Shown one piece after another: positions 30,824 through 40,536 of a stretch of DNA of 64,000 nt (its first letter is position 1; each line of letters starts with the position of its first letter). Position numbers and translations under genes: made by a program. The notes beneath the pieces are model-generated. The model was not told the origin of the DNA, ran no database searches, and saw only the letters and a program-made list of their open reading frames with translations. The stretch spans positions 372,001 to 436,000 of the forward strand of contig NZ_AP022598.1 of assembly GCF_010725485.1 (NCBI RefSeq), given 5' to 3'. This DNA comes from Mycolicibacterium parafortuitum (GTDB lineage: Bacteria; Actinomycetota; Actinomycetes; Mycobacteriales; Mycobacteriaceae).

Positions 30824-31222
30824 CTAGCGCTTGGGTTTCGGGTCCGGCTTCTGCGTGCCGGCGGGCTCGTCGCCGCCGCGACCGGTGAAGCGGCTCAGCG
30901 TCGAGACCCCCGGCACCGACGACACCGCCCGGTAGACGTCGTTGCCGGTCGCGACCAGCGCTTCGAGCTGGGGCAGGATCAAGTCCATGGTGCGCAGCAT
31001 CGGTGCGGCCAGCGCCAGATAGCGCTCCATCCGGTCGACGGCCTGGTTCAGCCGTTCGGTCGCGGTGGCCAGATTGTCGATCAGGTCGGGGATCTCGGCC
31101 GCGAGTTTGAGCGATGCGGGCGGGATCCGCAGCGCGCTGGTGGCGGCGGCCTGCGCGGCCTCGGCCGCCTCCTGCGCGGCGGCCACCAGGTCACCGGGCC
31201 TGGGTACTTTCTGTTTCGCCAT
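30824..31222 (-). CDS. Hypothetical protein with helical core
   Basis: A 132-residue protein of no recognised family. The core (about residues 10-85) is Ala- and Leu-rich and heptad-like (AAQEAAEAAQAAATSAL, then IDNLATATERLNQAVDRMER), suggesting an amphipathic helix or coiled coil. The last 20 residues are basic and Pro-rich (KPDPKPKR). No signal peptide. I chose ATG 31222 because GGTGGA lies just upstream. It is followed by, and probably co-transcribed with, the MarR regulator. Confidence 0.65.
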   Translation of the reverse strand: MAKQKVPRPGDLVAAAQEAAEAAQAAATSALRIPPASLKLAAEIPDLIDNLATATERLNQAVDRMERYLALAAPMLRTMDLILPQLEALVATGNDVYRAVSSVPGVSTLSRFTGRGGDEPAGTQKPDPKPKR

Positions 31223-31322
31223 GTGTCCACCATGACGCACGGCGGGCGTCCGCGCGTCCGGTACGCGCGGCGCGCCCGAAAAGCATTGGCCCGCAGCGCC
31301 GCGGCCGTGCCACCCTCGGACC

Positions 31323-32030
31323 GTGGTCGATACGTTCGTCGCCGACGGTTTCGTCAGGATTCCCGCGGCCGTTCCGCGCGGGGTCGCCGACGCGGCGCGG
31401 GCGCTGCTGTGGGCGCGCCTGCACCGGGATCACGGGCTCGACCCCGACGATCGCGGTTCATGGACGCAGCCGGTGGTGTGGACGGCCGACATGACCGGGC
31501 AGGGCCCGTTCGGCGAGTTCTGCCGCAGCCCGGCACTTGCCGCCGCACTGGACGACGTGTGCGGGGCCGGTGCGTGGATACCGCGCGGCGCGCTCGGCAA
31601 CATTCCGGTCCGGTTCCCGGTGGCCCCGCCCGCCGAGGACCGCGGCTGGCATCTCGACCTGAACACGCAGCAGCCGGACGGGACCTGGACGGTCAGTGCG
31701 CGCCCGCACACGGTGCTGCTGTTGACGCTGCTGTCCGACGTCGGCGCCGACGATGCGCCGACCCGGATCCGCGTGGGTTCGCACCGCGACGCGGCCGCGG
31801 CTCTCGGCGACCGCGGGCTCGACGCGGTCGCCGCGGCCGAACTGGTCGAACCGGCCAGCCGGCGACGGCCCGTCGCGCACGCGACCGGGTCCGCCGGCGA
31901 CATGTACGTCGTGCATCCACTGACCGTGCACGCCGCCGACGAGCACCGCGGCGCCACCCCGCGGTTCATGGCCCAGGCGCCGGTGCTGCTGCGGGACCCG
32001 CACCGGATCCACGAGGCGGCGTCTCGATGA
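31323..32030 (+). CDS. Phytanoyl-CoA dioxygenase-like Fe(II)/2-oxoglutarate oxygenase
   Basis: A 235-residue protein of the PhyH-like family. The iron ligands HxD are seen in GWHLDLN (about residue 108), and the distal His in MYVVHPLTVHAA (about residue 197-203), with downstream Arg in ATPRFM that could bind 2-oxoglutarate. The fold therefore seems complete. The substrate is unknown; many actinobacterial relatives hydroxylate lipids or small metabolites. GTG start at 31323 with no strong ribosome binding site. It lies 80 bases before the mycolyltransferase gene in the same direction. Confidence 0.78.
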   Translation: MVDTFVADGFVRIPAAVPRGVADAARALLWARLHRDHGLDPDDRGSWTQPVVWTADMTGQGPFGEFCRSPALAAALDDVCGAGAWIPRGALGNIPVRFPVAPPAEDRGWHLDLNTQQPDGTWTVSARPHTVLLLTLLSDVGADDAPTRIRVGSHRDAAAALGDRGLDAVAAAELVEPASRRRPVAHATGSAGDMYVVHPLTVHAADEHRGATPRFMAQAPVLLRDPHRIHEAASR

Positions 32031-32047
32031 CCACAACGTCTCGATAA

Positions 32048-33124
<1,077 letters not shown>

Positions 33125-33125
33125 C

Positions 33126-33187
33126 CGCGAAATATCGTTCCGGGTCGCTTTTCGGGCCCCGGGCACAGCCCTGGGTGATATCTCGCG
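33126..33187. repeat. Intergenic palindrome, family A copy 1
   Basis: An imperfect inverted repeat. CGCGAAATATCGTTCCGGG (33126-33144) faces CCCTGGGTGATATCTCGCG (33169-33187) across a 24-base centre that contains its own GC palindrome (CGGGCCCCGGG). The outer arm shares CGCGAAATATC and TTCCGGG with the element at 34620. It sits between convergent genes, a position that suits a bidirectional terminator. Confidence 0.6.
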
Positions 33188-33207
33188 ACGTGAAGGTGTC
33201 GCGGCAG

Positions 33208-34092
33208 CTACTTGAAGTACGGGTCCAGCAGTGTCGACCACGCCTGGTCGAGTTGCTGCCATTCCTCCTGGCAGCCCGCCGCCCGGTCCTCGGGGAGGGC
33301 CCCTCGGGTGACCAGGTCGGCGTTGGCGTCGGGGTTGGAGCCGTAGATCCAGCACACGAGGTTGTAGACGCGCTGCATGTCCAGTGAGTGCACGTCGGCC
33401 ATCGCACCGTCGTCGACGTCAGGATTGGCCGCACCGGTGGCGGCGAACACCCGCGCGAAGTCCTTGACCGCCTGCACCGACTCCGGGTCGATCTGGCCGT
33501 CGTCGCCGGGGGTCAGCAGGATGTAGGCGGCCAGCTGGTCGGCGACGTCCTCCTCGCGTCCGGTGACCGGCAGGTCGTAGACGGTGATCGCCATGTGCCC
33601 GACCTCGTGATAGAACGTCGCCCATTCGGCGTTGATGGCCGACTCGATCGCGTCCGCGTCACCGACTTCGGTGAAGATCCGCTCGCTGTTGGAGGTGTCC
33701 TCGTAACAGATGGTGATGGTCTTGTCGCTCGGGCTCCAGAACGCGTTGGCCTGGTCGCACTGCGCCCCCAGCAGCGGGATGTCGTAGGGCAGGTTCAGCG
33801 TCTGGTTGATGTCGTCGGCCATGTCCTCCAGCGCATGGTCGTCCTCCAGGAGTTCCTTGCCCCGGGCCGCGTCCGGGCTCTGGGTGTCCTGGTAGGTCGC
33901 GATCATCGTGCCGCCTGCCTCCGGCGGCGCCTCGGGAACCTGCTCCGGGTCGACCTTGCCCTTCGCGGGTTCGGCCTCGACCGACTCCGAAGCGTCCGCG
34001 GTGTCCGAGGTATCTGCTTGCTGCTGCTCGGCGTTTGCGCATGCAACGACGAGAAGACCGGCCGCCAGCAGCGGCAATATCCGTGTGCGCAT
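33208..34092 (-). CDS. Lipoprotein with HExxH metallopeptidase motif (DUF4344-like)
   Basis: An exported lipoprotein of 294 residues with lipobox VVAC (Cys18), an acidic low-complexity linker to about residue 55, and a globular domain. The motif FYHEVGHMAI (His162, Glu163, His166) is a zinc-peptidase HExxH, with a downstream EEDVADQLAAY helix that could supply the third ligand. Four Cys beyond the lipid Cys may form disulfides (AQCDQANAF, ITICYED, LVCWIYG, AGCQEEW). It resembles proteins annotated as putative metallopeptidases of unknown substrate. It converges on the antigen 85 gene. Confidence 0.8.
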   Translation of the reverse strand: MRTRILPLLAAGLLVVACANAEQQQADTSDTADASESVEAEPAKGKVDPEQVPEAPPEAGGTMIATYQDTQSPDAARGKELLEDDHALEDMADDINQTLNLPYDIPLLGAQCDQANAFWSPSDKTITICYEDTSNSERIFTEVGDADAIESAINAEWATFYHEVGHMAITVYDLPVTGREEDVADQLAAYILLTPGDDGQIDPESVQAVKDFARVFAATGAANPDVDDGAMADVHSLDMQRVYNLVCWIYGSNPDANADLVTRGALPEDRAAGCQEEWQQLDQAWSTLLDPYFK

Positions 34093-34173
34093 AGGCTCTG
34101 CCCCTTAGCTGCGAACGTCTATTGACACGCAAGCAGATTTTTGCGGCGGGCGGCGCGACTTTGCAGTATTCGA

Positions 34174-34605
34174 TCAGGACAGCACGAGCTCGAAGACCGG
34201 GATGACGCGGTCGGTGCGCTTCTCGTACTCACCGAACCCCGGCGCCCGCTCGACGATGCGCGGGTAGACGCTGTCCCGCTCGTCGCGGGGCAACTCCCGC
34301 GCGGTCGCGGTTCTCGGCGGATCCGCGCCGATCTCGACGGTGACCTCCGGGTGCGCGCGAATGTTGAACGCCCACGCGGGGTCCCGGTCCCGCCCGGCCG
34401 ATGAGCCCACGATGTAGACGTGGCCGTCGATGTCGAAGTACCCGGTCGGCGTGGTTCGTGGCTGCCCGCTCTTGGCGCCGACGGCGGTCAGCAGCAGCAG
34501 CGGGAATCCTTCGAACTGGCCGCCGACCTTGCCGCCGTTGGACCGGAACTCGTCGATGGTGCGCTGGTTGAAATCCCGTTCACCGGCGCCCGCCTCGTCA
34601 GCCAT
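34174..34605 (-). CDS. Deazaflavin (F420)-dependent nitroreductase family protein
   Basis: A 143-residue protein of the Ddn/FDOR-A split-barrel family. The segments PLLLLTAVGAKSGQPRTTPTGYF and [31 protein letters not shown] are the family's F420-binding signature. It probably reduces quinones or other substrates with F420H2. ATG 34605 gives the usual short N-terminal helix (MADEAGAGERDFNQRTIDEFR). It is divergent from the acetamidase gene, separated by a long palindrome. Confidence 0.9.
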   Translation of the reverse strand: MADEAGAGERDFNQRTIDEFRSNGGKVGGQFEGFPLLLLTAVGAKSGQPRTTPTGYFDIDGHVYIVGSSAGRDRDPAWAFNIRAHPEVTVEIGADPPRTATARELPRDERDSVYPRIVERAPGFGEYEKRTDRVIPVFELVLS

Positions 34606-34619
34606 AGGCCTAATATTCC

Positions 34620-34681
34620 CGCGAAATATCATTCCGGGCTGCACTTAGACCCAAATCTGCAACCCGGAATGATATTTCGCG
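34620..34681. repeat. Long near-perfect intergenic palindrome, family A copy 2
   Basis: Two 24-base arms (34620-34643 and 34658-34681) are complementary at 23 positions, with a 14-base loop. The outer arm reads CGCGAAATATCATTCCGGG, nearly identical to the copy at 33126. It lies between divergent genes, 14 bases from the start of the F420-type gene, so a terminator role is less obvious. A dispersed repeat or a regulatory cruciform is possible. Confidence 0.85.
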
Positions 34682-34749
34682 AGCAATCCCCCACCCCCGA
34701 ATTTCCCAACCGCGCTGCGCGCCCGCCGGGTCCGGACAAGGATGGCGGG

Positions 34750-35763
34750 ATGGAGCACGTCACCTTCATCCCGACGCCCGACCAATTCCGGTACACGTTC
34801 GGCGGGGCCGAGCCGGTGATGCGGATCAAACCGCAGACGGTGCTGACGCTGTGGGCCGAGGACGCCTACGGCGGGCGGATCACCAGCGCGGCCGACGTTG
34901 CGTCCGCGGTGCTCGACACCCCGGATCTGAACCCGCAGACCGGTCCGTTCTACGTCGAGGGCGCCGAGCCCGGCGACACCCTGGCCATCCACCTGGTCGA
35001 TCTGACACCGGCGCGCACATGGGGAGCGTCCACGCTGATCCCGTTCTTCGGCGGGCTGACCAGCGTGCCGGTCAGCCCCACGTTGCAGGACGCACTGCCG
35101 GAACGCACCTGGATCTACGAATACGATTCCGCGGCAAAAACGTTGGCGTTCAACGCGCACGGCAGCGAATTCAGCGTCGCGCTGCCGTCCAACCCGATGC
35201 TCGGCACGATCGGCGTCGCACCCGACCGGCGGGAGGTCCGGACCTCGCTGGTGCCCGACATCTTCGGCGGAAACATGGACACCCCCGAGATGGCCGCGGG
35301 TGCAACGTGTTATCTGCACGTCAACGTCCCGGGGGCGCTGTTCTCGCTCGGCGACGGCCATTACCGCCAGGGTGAGGGCGAGTCGTGCGGAACCGCGGTC
35401 GAGGGCGCGATGCACGTCACCGCGATCGTCGACCTGATCAAGGGCGGCACATCGGCCTGGCCCCGACTGGAGACCGACACCCACCTGATGTGTGTCGGCT
35501 CGGGCCGCCCGATGGAGGAGGCGTGGCGCGCGAGTCAGGTCGAGATGATCACCTGGCTCGGCGAACTGTACGGCCTCGACCGGTACGACGCGTACCAGTT
35601 GCTCACCCAGATCTCGCTGTGCCCGATCGCCAACGTCGTCGACACCAACTACAGCACCCTCACCAAGATCGACAAACGGCTGCTGCCGCCCGCACCCGCC
35701 TACGGCGGAATCCACGCCGAGTTGCGCTCGGCGGCAGCGTCTTTGGGCTCTGTCAACTACTAG
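34750..35763 (+). CDS. Acetamidase / formamidase family hydrolase
   Basis: Hydrolyses short amides to acid and ammonia. The 337-residue protein shows family landmarks: TGPFYVEGAEPGDTLAIHL near residues 57-75, ALPSNPMLGTIGVAP, FGGNMDTPEMAAG and FSLGDGHYRQGEGESCGTAVE (metal-binding region), ending with VDTNYSTLTKIDKRLL. ATG 34750 gives the expected N-terminus; the frame is open further upstream but runs into the palindrome. The stop codon overlaps the TAGGAGG ribosome binding site of the SDR gene 10 bases on, so the pair is an operon. Confidence 0.9.
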   Translation: MEHVTFIPTPDQFRYTFGGAEPVMRIKPQTVLTLWAEDAYGGRITSAADVASAVLDTPDLNPQTGPFYVEGAEPGDTLAIHLVDLTPARTWGASTLIPFFGGLTSVPVSPTLQDALPERTWIYEYDSAAKTLAFNAHGSEFSVALPSNPMLGTIGVAPDRREVRTSLVPDIFGGNMDTPEMAAGATCYLHVNVPGALFSLGDGHYRQGEGESCGTAVEGAMHVTAIVDLIKGGTSAWPRLETDTHLMCVGSGRPMEEAWRASQVEMITWLGELYGLDRYDAYQLLTQISLCPIANVVDTNYSTLTKIDKRLLPPAPAYGGIHAELRSAAASLGSVNY

Positions 35764-35773
35764 GAGGATTGTC

Positions 35774-36535
35774 ATGGATCTCGGACTCGCGGGCCGGCGC
35801 TTCGCCGTCAGCGGAGGTACCCGCGGCATCGGCCGCGCCGTCGTCGAAGGGCTGCTGGCCGAGGGCGCATCGGTCGCGTTCTGTGCCCGCACCCCGGAGG
35901 CGGTGGAGCAGGCAGAGGCGGAACTGACCGCAGGCGGGGGCACCGCGATCGGCGCCGCGGTCGACGTCGGTGACGCTGCGGCGGTGTCCGCGTGGCTGAA
36001 CGCGGCGGCCGGCATGTTCAGCGGCCTCGACGGCGTGGTCGCCAACGTCAGCGCGCTGGCGATCCCGGAGTCGCACGAGAACTGGCGCACCACCTTCGAG
36101 GTCGACCTGATGGGCACGGTCAGCATGGTCGACGCGGCACTGCCCTACCTCCTGGAATCCGACGCCGGATCGATCGTGACGATCGCGAGCGTGTCGGGAC
36201 GCGAGATCGATTTCGCCGCCGGGCCGTACGGCGCGATGAAGGCCGCGATCATCCACTACACGCAGGGGCTGGCGTTCAAACTCGCCGCGCAGGGCCTGCG
36301 CGCCAACACCGTCAGCCCCGGCAACACGTACTTCCCCGGCGGGGTGTGGCCGTCGATCGAGCAGAACGACCCGGAACTGTTCGCCGAGGCGCTGGCCCTC
36401 AACCCGACCGGCCGGATGGCGACCCCGCGCGAGGTCGCCAACGCGGTGGTGTTCCTGTCCAGCCCGGCCGCCGCGTTCGTCACCGGCACCAACCTGCTCG
36501 TCGACGGCGCGCTGACCCGTGGCGTGCAGCTGTAG
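35774..36535 (+). CDS. Short-chain dehydrogenase/reductase
   Basis: Classical SDR of 253 residues. The cofactor motif GGTRGIG is at residues 14-20, catalytic Ser is in IASVSG (about 139-141), and Tyr152 and Lys156 are in YGAMK. The Arg at CART after the second strand favours NADP(H). The C-terminal FVTGTNLLVDGALT is standard. A strong TAGGAGG site overlapping the upstream stop drives its translation. Substrate unknown; coupling to the amide hydrolase suggests a shared catabolic route. It converges on the MocR gene with 5 bases between stops. Confidence 0.9.
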   Translation: MDLGLAGRRFAVSGGTRGIGRAVVEGLLAEGASVAFCARTPEAVEQAEAELTAGGGTAIGAAVDVGDAAAVSAWLNAAAGMFSGLDGVVANVSALAIPESHENWRTTFEVDLMGTVSMVDAALPYLLESDAGSIVTIASVSGREIDFAAGPYGAMKAAIIHYTQGLAFKLAAQGLRANTVSPGNTYFPGGVWPSIEQNDPELFAEALALNPTGRMATPREVANAVVFLSSPAAAFVTGTNLLVDGALTRGVQL

Positions 36536-36540
36536 CGGAT

Positions 36541-37884
36541 TCAGTCGAAGTACTCGCGGTCGGCGGAATGCACCGCCGCGCGTACCGCGGTGGCAAGATC
36601 GGCGACCCGGGCGGGTTCCTCGGGCAGTTGCAGGATCGAGAAGCGCAGCAGCCCTTCGGTGTCGTTGACGAACGATCGGGCACCGGCGGCGGCGACGATC
36701 CCCTGCCGGGCGAGGTTGATCAGCGCCGAGGTCTCGTCGGGCACCCGGACCCAGACGACGAAGCCGTCCGGGCTGGCGGTGGCGCGCAGTCCGACGGCGG
36801 TGAACGCGTCGAGCGCGGACTGCCGCCGCAGCCGGTAGCGGCTGCGGGCGCGGGCCATCGCGAGCCCGATGTCCGGGTCGTCGATCAGGTGGGCCAGCGC
36901 GTTCTGCAGGATGCGGCTGTTGGACGCCATCCCGAAGCTGCGCAGCCGGACGGTGCGTTCGATCAGCTCGGCGCTGCCGCCCAGCACGGCGGTGCGCAGG
37001 TCGATGCCGAACGCCTTGCAGTAGCTGCGGATCCGCAGCACCCGGTCGGGCAGGTGGTGTCCCAGCGAGGCTGGTTCACCGGACGCCAGCGGGCCGGCGC
37101 TGTCGTCTTCGACCACCCAGGCTCCGGTGCCGACGATGTCGGAAAGCTCTTGGGCGCGGGCCGCGGTCAGCGCGCCGGTCATCGCGTAAGCGCCGCTGGG
37201 TTGCAGCACCAGCGCGGTGGCGCCGCGGCGGACAGCGGCCGAGACGGTTTCCACCGTGGGGCCCTGATCGTCGGCGCGGATACCGAACGCCTCGATGCCG
37301 AGCTGGCGCAGGATGTCGAGATAGCCCGGGCTGACCGGTTCTTCGACGCCGACGGGCCCGCCGGACGCCGCCGCGGCGGTCGCGAGCACTACCGCCTCGG
37401 TGCCTCCGCCCACGCAGTTCCATCCCTGCGCGGGAAACGGCCAGCCGCCCTCCACGGCACGCCGCAAGCGGTCGGTGATGTAGGCACGCTCCGGGTTGTG
37501 CAGATCAGTTGTCGCAACGAGACTCTCGGACACCGCGGCGGTCAGGTCGGGCTGCAGCGCCGGATCGGGGGTCACCAGGGCGAGCTCAACGGCGGGCCAG
37601 TCCACGGGCTCGCGGCTGGGCAGCGGCCGGTTCGGGTCGGCGACGACGGTGCCGCCGCGGCGACGGGTGTGCAGCCGCCCGCTGTCTCGGACCCGGCTCC
37701 ACGCGGTCATCACGGTGCCGGGGCTGACCCCGGCGGCGCGGGCGAAGTCCCGGATCGTCGGCAGGTGGGATCCGGGGCGCAGCTCACCGCCGTCGATGAG
37801 CCGGGTCAGCCTGTGCCCCAGGTCTTTCGACGACGTCGCCTGCAGTCGCTGCGCCAGCCAGACGGCGTCGACCTGCTCGGGCAT
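36541..37884 (-). CDS. MocR-type regulator (GntR DNA-binding plus aminotransferase domain)
   Basis: A 447-residue PLP-dependent transcription factor. The N-terminal winged helix covers about residues 15-80 (SHLPTIRDFARAAGVSPGTVMTAWSRVRDSGRLHTRRRGGT) and is followed by a fold-type I aminotransferase domain. The PLP lysine is Lys290 in RIRSYCKAFGIDLR, and PSGAYAMTGALTAARA and VVEDDSAG give the other cofactor contacts. It starts one base after the stop of the last monooxygenase gene, so it is the distal gene of the minus-strand sulfur operon and probably controls it or an adjoining one. The ligand is likely an amino acid or PLP derivative. Confidence 0.9.
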   Translation of the reverse strand: MPEQVDAVWLAQRLQATSSKDLGHRLTRLIDGGELRPGSHLPTIRDFARAAGVSPGTVMTAWSRVRDSGRLHTRRRGGTVVADPNRPLPSREPVDWPAVELALVTPDPALQPDLTAAVSESLVATTDLHNPERAYITDRLRRAVEGGWPFPAQGWNCVGGGTEAVVLATAAAASGGPVGVEEPVSPGYLDILRQLGIEAFGIRADDQGPTVETVSAAVRRGATALVLQPSGAYAMTGALTAARAQELSDIVGTGAWVVEDDSAGPLASGEPASLGHHLPDRVLRIRSYCKAFGIDLRTAVLGGSAELIERTVRLRSFGMASNSRILQNALAHLIDDPDIGLAMARARSRYRLRRQSALDAFTAVGLRATASPDGFVVWVRVPDETSALINLARQGIVAAAGARSFVNDTEGLLRFSILQLPEEPARVADLATAVRAAVHSADREYFD

Positions 37885-37885
37885 G

Positions 37886-39181
37886 TCAGATCCGCTCCGG
37901 CAGACCGAGCCTGCTGCGCAGGTCGTGGTCGGTGGGCGGTTTCCACAGTCCGCGCTCGGCGAGCAGCGGCATCACCTGGTCGGCGAACTGTGCGATCCCC
38001 GATCCGTAGCCGATCATGAATCCGTCGGCGGCGCCGGCGAGGAACCACCGCTCAAGTTCGTCGGCGACGGCCCGCGGTGACGCGGTCAGCGCGAAGTGGC
38101 CGTGCTCCAACGCGATCCGTTCCAGCACCTCGCGCAGCGTGACACCGGGTTCGCGGGCCCAGTTCAGATAGATCTGGGCCCGGCTGCGCCGCCCGGCCGC
38201 GGCCGCCAGTTGCTCGTCGGTCGGCAGGTGCGACGGCGGGATGGGTTCGTCCAGCGGCAGATCGGTGAGCTGGAAGTGCTCGGACTCGCGCAGCACCACC
38301 CGCCGCGCTTTCTCCAGCGCATCCGGGGTGACGTGCCGGGACCGAACCCGGCGGGCGTCGGCGGCGTCGCGGCCCAGGAACGTCCGGAAGCCGGGCATGA
38401 TCAGCACCTCGTCGGGGGCGCGCCCGGTCGCTGCGACCTCCGCGCGCAGCCGGCCCGCGTAGTCGAGCGCCTGCTCGAAGTCGGGTACGGCCACGAACAC
38501 GACGTCGGCGTTGCGGGCGGCGAACGCGATGCCCTCCGGTGATGACCCGGCCTGCACCAGCACCGGCCGCTGCGCCGGACCCGGTTTGTCCAGGGGTCCG
38601 CTGACCGAGAAGCACTCCCCCACATGATCGATGGCCTGCACCCGGGACACGTCGACGTAGCGGCCACCGGCCTTGTCGTCGACGACGGCGGACTCGGGAT
38701 AGCTGGCCCACAGCGCGTCGACGACGTCGAGGAACTCCTGGGCCCGGGCATACCGTTCGGTCGGGGCAGGCAGTTCGCGGAGCCCGAAGTTGCCCTCCCC
38801 GGTGAACGACGTGACGACGTTCCAGGCCACCCGCCCGCCGCTGAGCCGGTCCAGCGACGCCAGCGTGCGGGCCTGGTGGAACGGCGTGCCGAACGTCGTC
38901 GACGCGGTGGTGATGAAACCGAGGTGGCGGGTACGCGCGACCAGCGCGCTGACCAGGGTCGTCGGATCGAACGGCAACCGCGGGTTGAGCTGTTTGACCG
39001 GATCGAAGCCGAGGAAGTCGGTGTAGAACAGCGCATCGAACCCGGCGTCCTCGACCCAGTTCGCGTATGTCGCGTGCTGGTCGAGATCGGTGATGTCGGC
39101 CGGGGTGACGTCCGGTTCGCGCCAGCGGGCAATCGGTCCGAATGCGTGTTCGGACGCCACCAACCGCAGACTGCGCGTCAT
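37886..39181 (-). CDS. NtaA/SnaA/DszA-type FMN-dependent monooxygenase
   Basis: A 431-residue bacterial-luciferase-like enzyme using reduced FMN from a partner reductase. Family landmarks include ATYANWVEDAGFDALFYTDF, SLDRLSGGRVAWNVVTSF, ERYARAQEFLDVVDALW, RPVLVQAGSSPEGIAFAARNADVVF and the C-terminal WFLAGAADGFMIGY. Members act on sulfones (DszA), nitrilotriacetate (NtaA) or N-acetyl-S-(2-succino)cysteine (YxeK); the substrate here is unknown. ATG 39181 overlaps the stop of the upstream paralogue (ATGA). Confidence 0.9.
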   Translation of the reverse strand: MTRSLRLVASEHAFGPIARWREPDVTPADITDLDQHATYANWVEDAGFDALFYTDFLGFDPVKQLNPRLPFDPTTLVSALVARTRHLGFITTASTTFGTPFHQARTLASLDRLSGGRVAWNVVTSFTGEGNFGLRELPAPTERYARAQEFLDVVDALWASYPESAVVDDKAGGRYVDVSRVQAIDHVGECFSVSGPLDKPGPAQRPVLVQAGSSPEGIAFAARNADVVFVAVPDFEQALDYAGRLRAEVAATGRAPDEVLIMPGFRTFLGRDAADARRVRSRHVTPDALEKARRVVLRESEHFQLTDLPLDEPIPPSHLPTDEQLAAAAGRRSRAQIYLNWAREPGVTLREVLERIALEHGHFALTASPRAVADELERWFLAGAADGFMIGYGSGIAQFADQVMPLLAERGLWKPPTDHDLRSRLGLPERI

Positions 39182-40536
39182 CGGCTCAACACACCCGCTC
39201 CCAGTCGGTGCGGCGCCAGGCCGTAGTGCTCGCGCAGCGTGGTGCCCTCGTAGTCCTCGTGGAACACCCCGCGGGTCTGCAGCAGCGGCACCACGTGGTC
39301 GACGAAGTCGGCGAGCACACCGGGTGAACTGGCCACGTGGAGGTTGAACCCGTCGGCGGCGCCGGCCAGGTACCACTCGGTGATCGTATCGGCCGCCTGC
39401 TCAGGGGTGCCGATCACCGACACATGCTGGGTTCCGTTGCGGCGCAGCGCCAGGACCTCGCGGGCGGTCAGGTTGTCGCGGGCCGCGGCATCGAGCAGCC
39501 GGTCCAGCTCGCTGGCAGCGCTGCGGCTGATCTCGGCGCCGGCGATCAGGTGCAACGGCAGCGGACGATCCATGTGGAACTCCGACACCGGGATACCGAG
39601 TTGGCGGGCGAAGAACGACAGCCGCGTCGCGTCCGGGGTCGCCTCGGTCAGCTCATGATGCCGGCGCTGGGCGGCCGCTTCGGTGTCGCCGAGCACGACG
39701 AAGAAGCCGGGCAGCACCTTCATCGTGTCCGGATCACGGCCGGCGTCGGCGGCCCTGCCGCGCAACAGGTTCCGGTAGGTGACACCGCCGTCGAGCTCGG
39801 TCTGGTGGGTATAGACCGCGTCGGCGGTGCGGGCCGCCAGCGCGATCCCGCGTTCCGATGCGCCCGCCTGTACCAGCAGCGGCCTGCCCTGCCGCGACGG
39901 CGGCACCAGCGGCTCCCCGGCGACCTGGAGGCGTGCACCGGCGAACGCGGCGGGCCGGATCGCGCCCGGCCGCAGGTAATCCCCGGTGGCCTTGTCCCCG
40001 GCGATCGGATCCGGTTCCCACGCCTCCCACAGTGTCAGCACCGCGTCGACGAACTCCTCGGCGCGCGCGTAGCGCTCGTCCTTCGGATCCGCCTGCGCGG
40101 CAGAGAAGTTGCGGGCGGGCCGGTCCCCGGCGGTGACGACGTAGTTCCACGCCGCCCGGCCGTCGCTGACAAGGTCCAGCGACGCGACCTGGCGGGCCAG
40201 GTTATAGGGGTCGTTGTAGGACGTCGACGCGGTCCCGATCAGGCCGATCCGCTCGGTGCGCCCGGCGATCGCGGTCAGCGCGATGAACGGGGCCAGCGCC
40301 CGCCACGGGTGGTGCCAGTACGCGTCGTCCCACACCGGGGTGTCGGCGAGGAACACCGCCTGGAACTTGCCGCGCTCGGCGAGTTGGGCGGCCTCCACGT
40401 AGTGGTGATGCGATACGAACCACGATGGGTCGCGCTCGTCGAGCCGCCATGATCCCTTCGCCGTCCCGCCGGGAAGCAGGTTCAGGTTCAGGATCAGGCC
40501 CTGATTGTCGAGGGCACGGTCACGAGATCCGGGCAT
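39178..40536 (-). CDS. NtaA/SnaA/DszA-type FMN-dependent monooxygenase
   Basis: A 452-residue flavin monooxygenase paralogous to its two neighbours. Landmarks are LILNLNLLPGGTAKGSWR, AAQLAERGKFQAVFLADTPVW, SLDLVSDGRAAWNYVVTAG, RPLLVQAGASERGIALAARTADAVYTHQ and WYLAGAADGFNLH. It is closer to the copy at 46798 (shared LNLNLxPGG start and LADTPVW) than to the one at 37886. ATG 40536 is preferred over GTG 40542 because GGAGGG lies 8 bases upstream of the former. The start lies 17 bases inside the preceding gene, so translation is coupled. Confidence 0.9.
   Translation of the reverse strand: MPGSRDRALDNQGLILNLNLLPGGTAKGSWRLDERDPSWFVSHHHYVEAAQLAERGKFQAVFLADTPVWDDAYWHHPWRALAPFIALTAIAGRTERIGLIGTASTSYNDPYNLARQVASLDLVSDGRAAWNYVVTAGDRPARNFSAAQADPKDERYARAEEFVDAVLTLWEAWEPDPIAGDKATGDYLRPGAIRPAAFAGARLQVAGEPLVPPSRQGRPLLVQAGASERGIALAARTADAVYTHQTELDGGVTYRNLLRGRAADAGRDPDTMKVLPGFFVVLGDTEAAAQRRHHELTEATPDATRLSFFARQLGIPVSEFHMDRPLPLHLIAGAEISRSAASELDRLLDAAARDNLTAREVLALRRNGTQHVSVIGTPEQAADTITEWYLAGAADGFNLHVASSPGVLADFVDHVVPLLQTRGVFHEDYEGTTLREHYGLAPHRLGAGVLSR

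Noticed and set aside
34420..34749. Upstream extension of the acetamidase gene
   Set aside because: The frame is open, but it would run through the palindrome and antisense to the F420-type gene; ATG 34750 already gives the normal family N-terminus.
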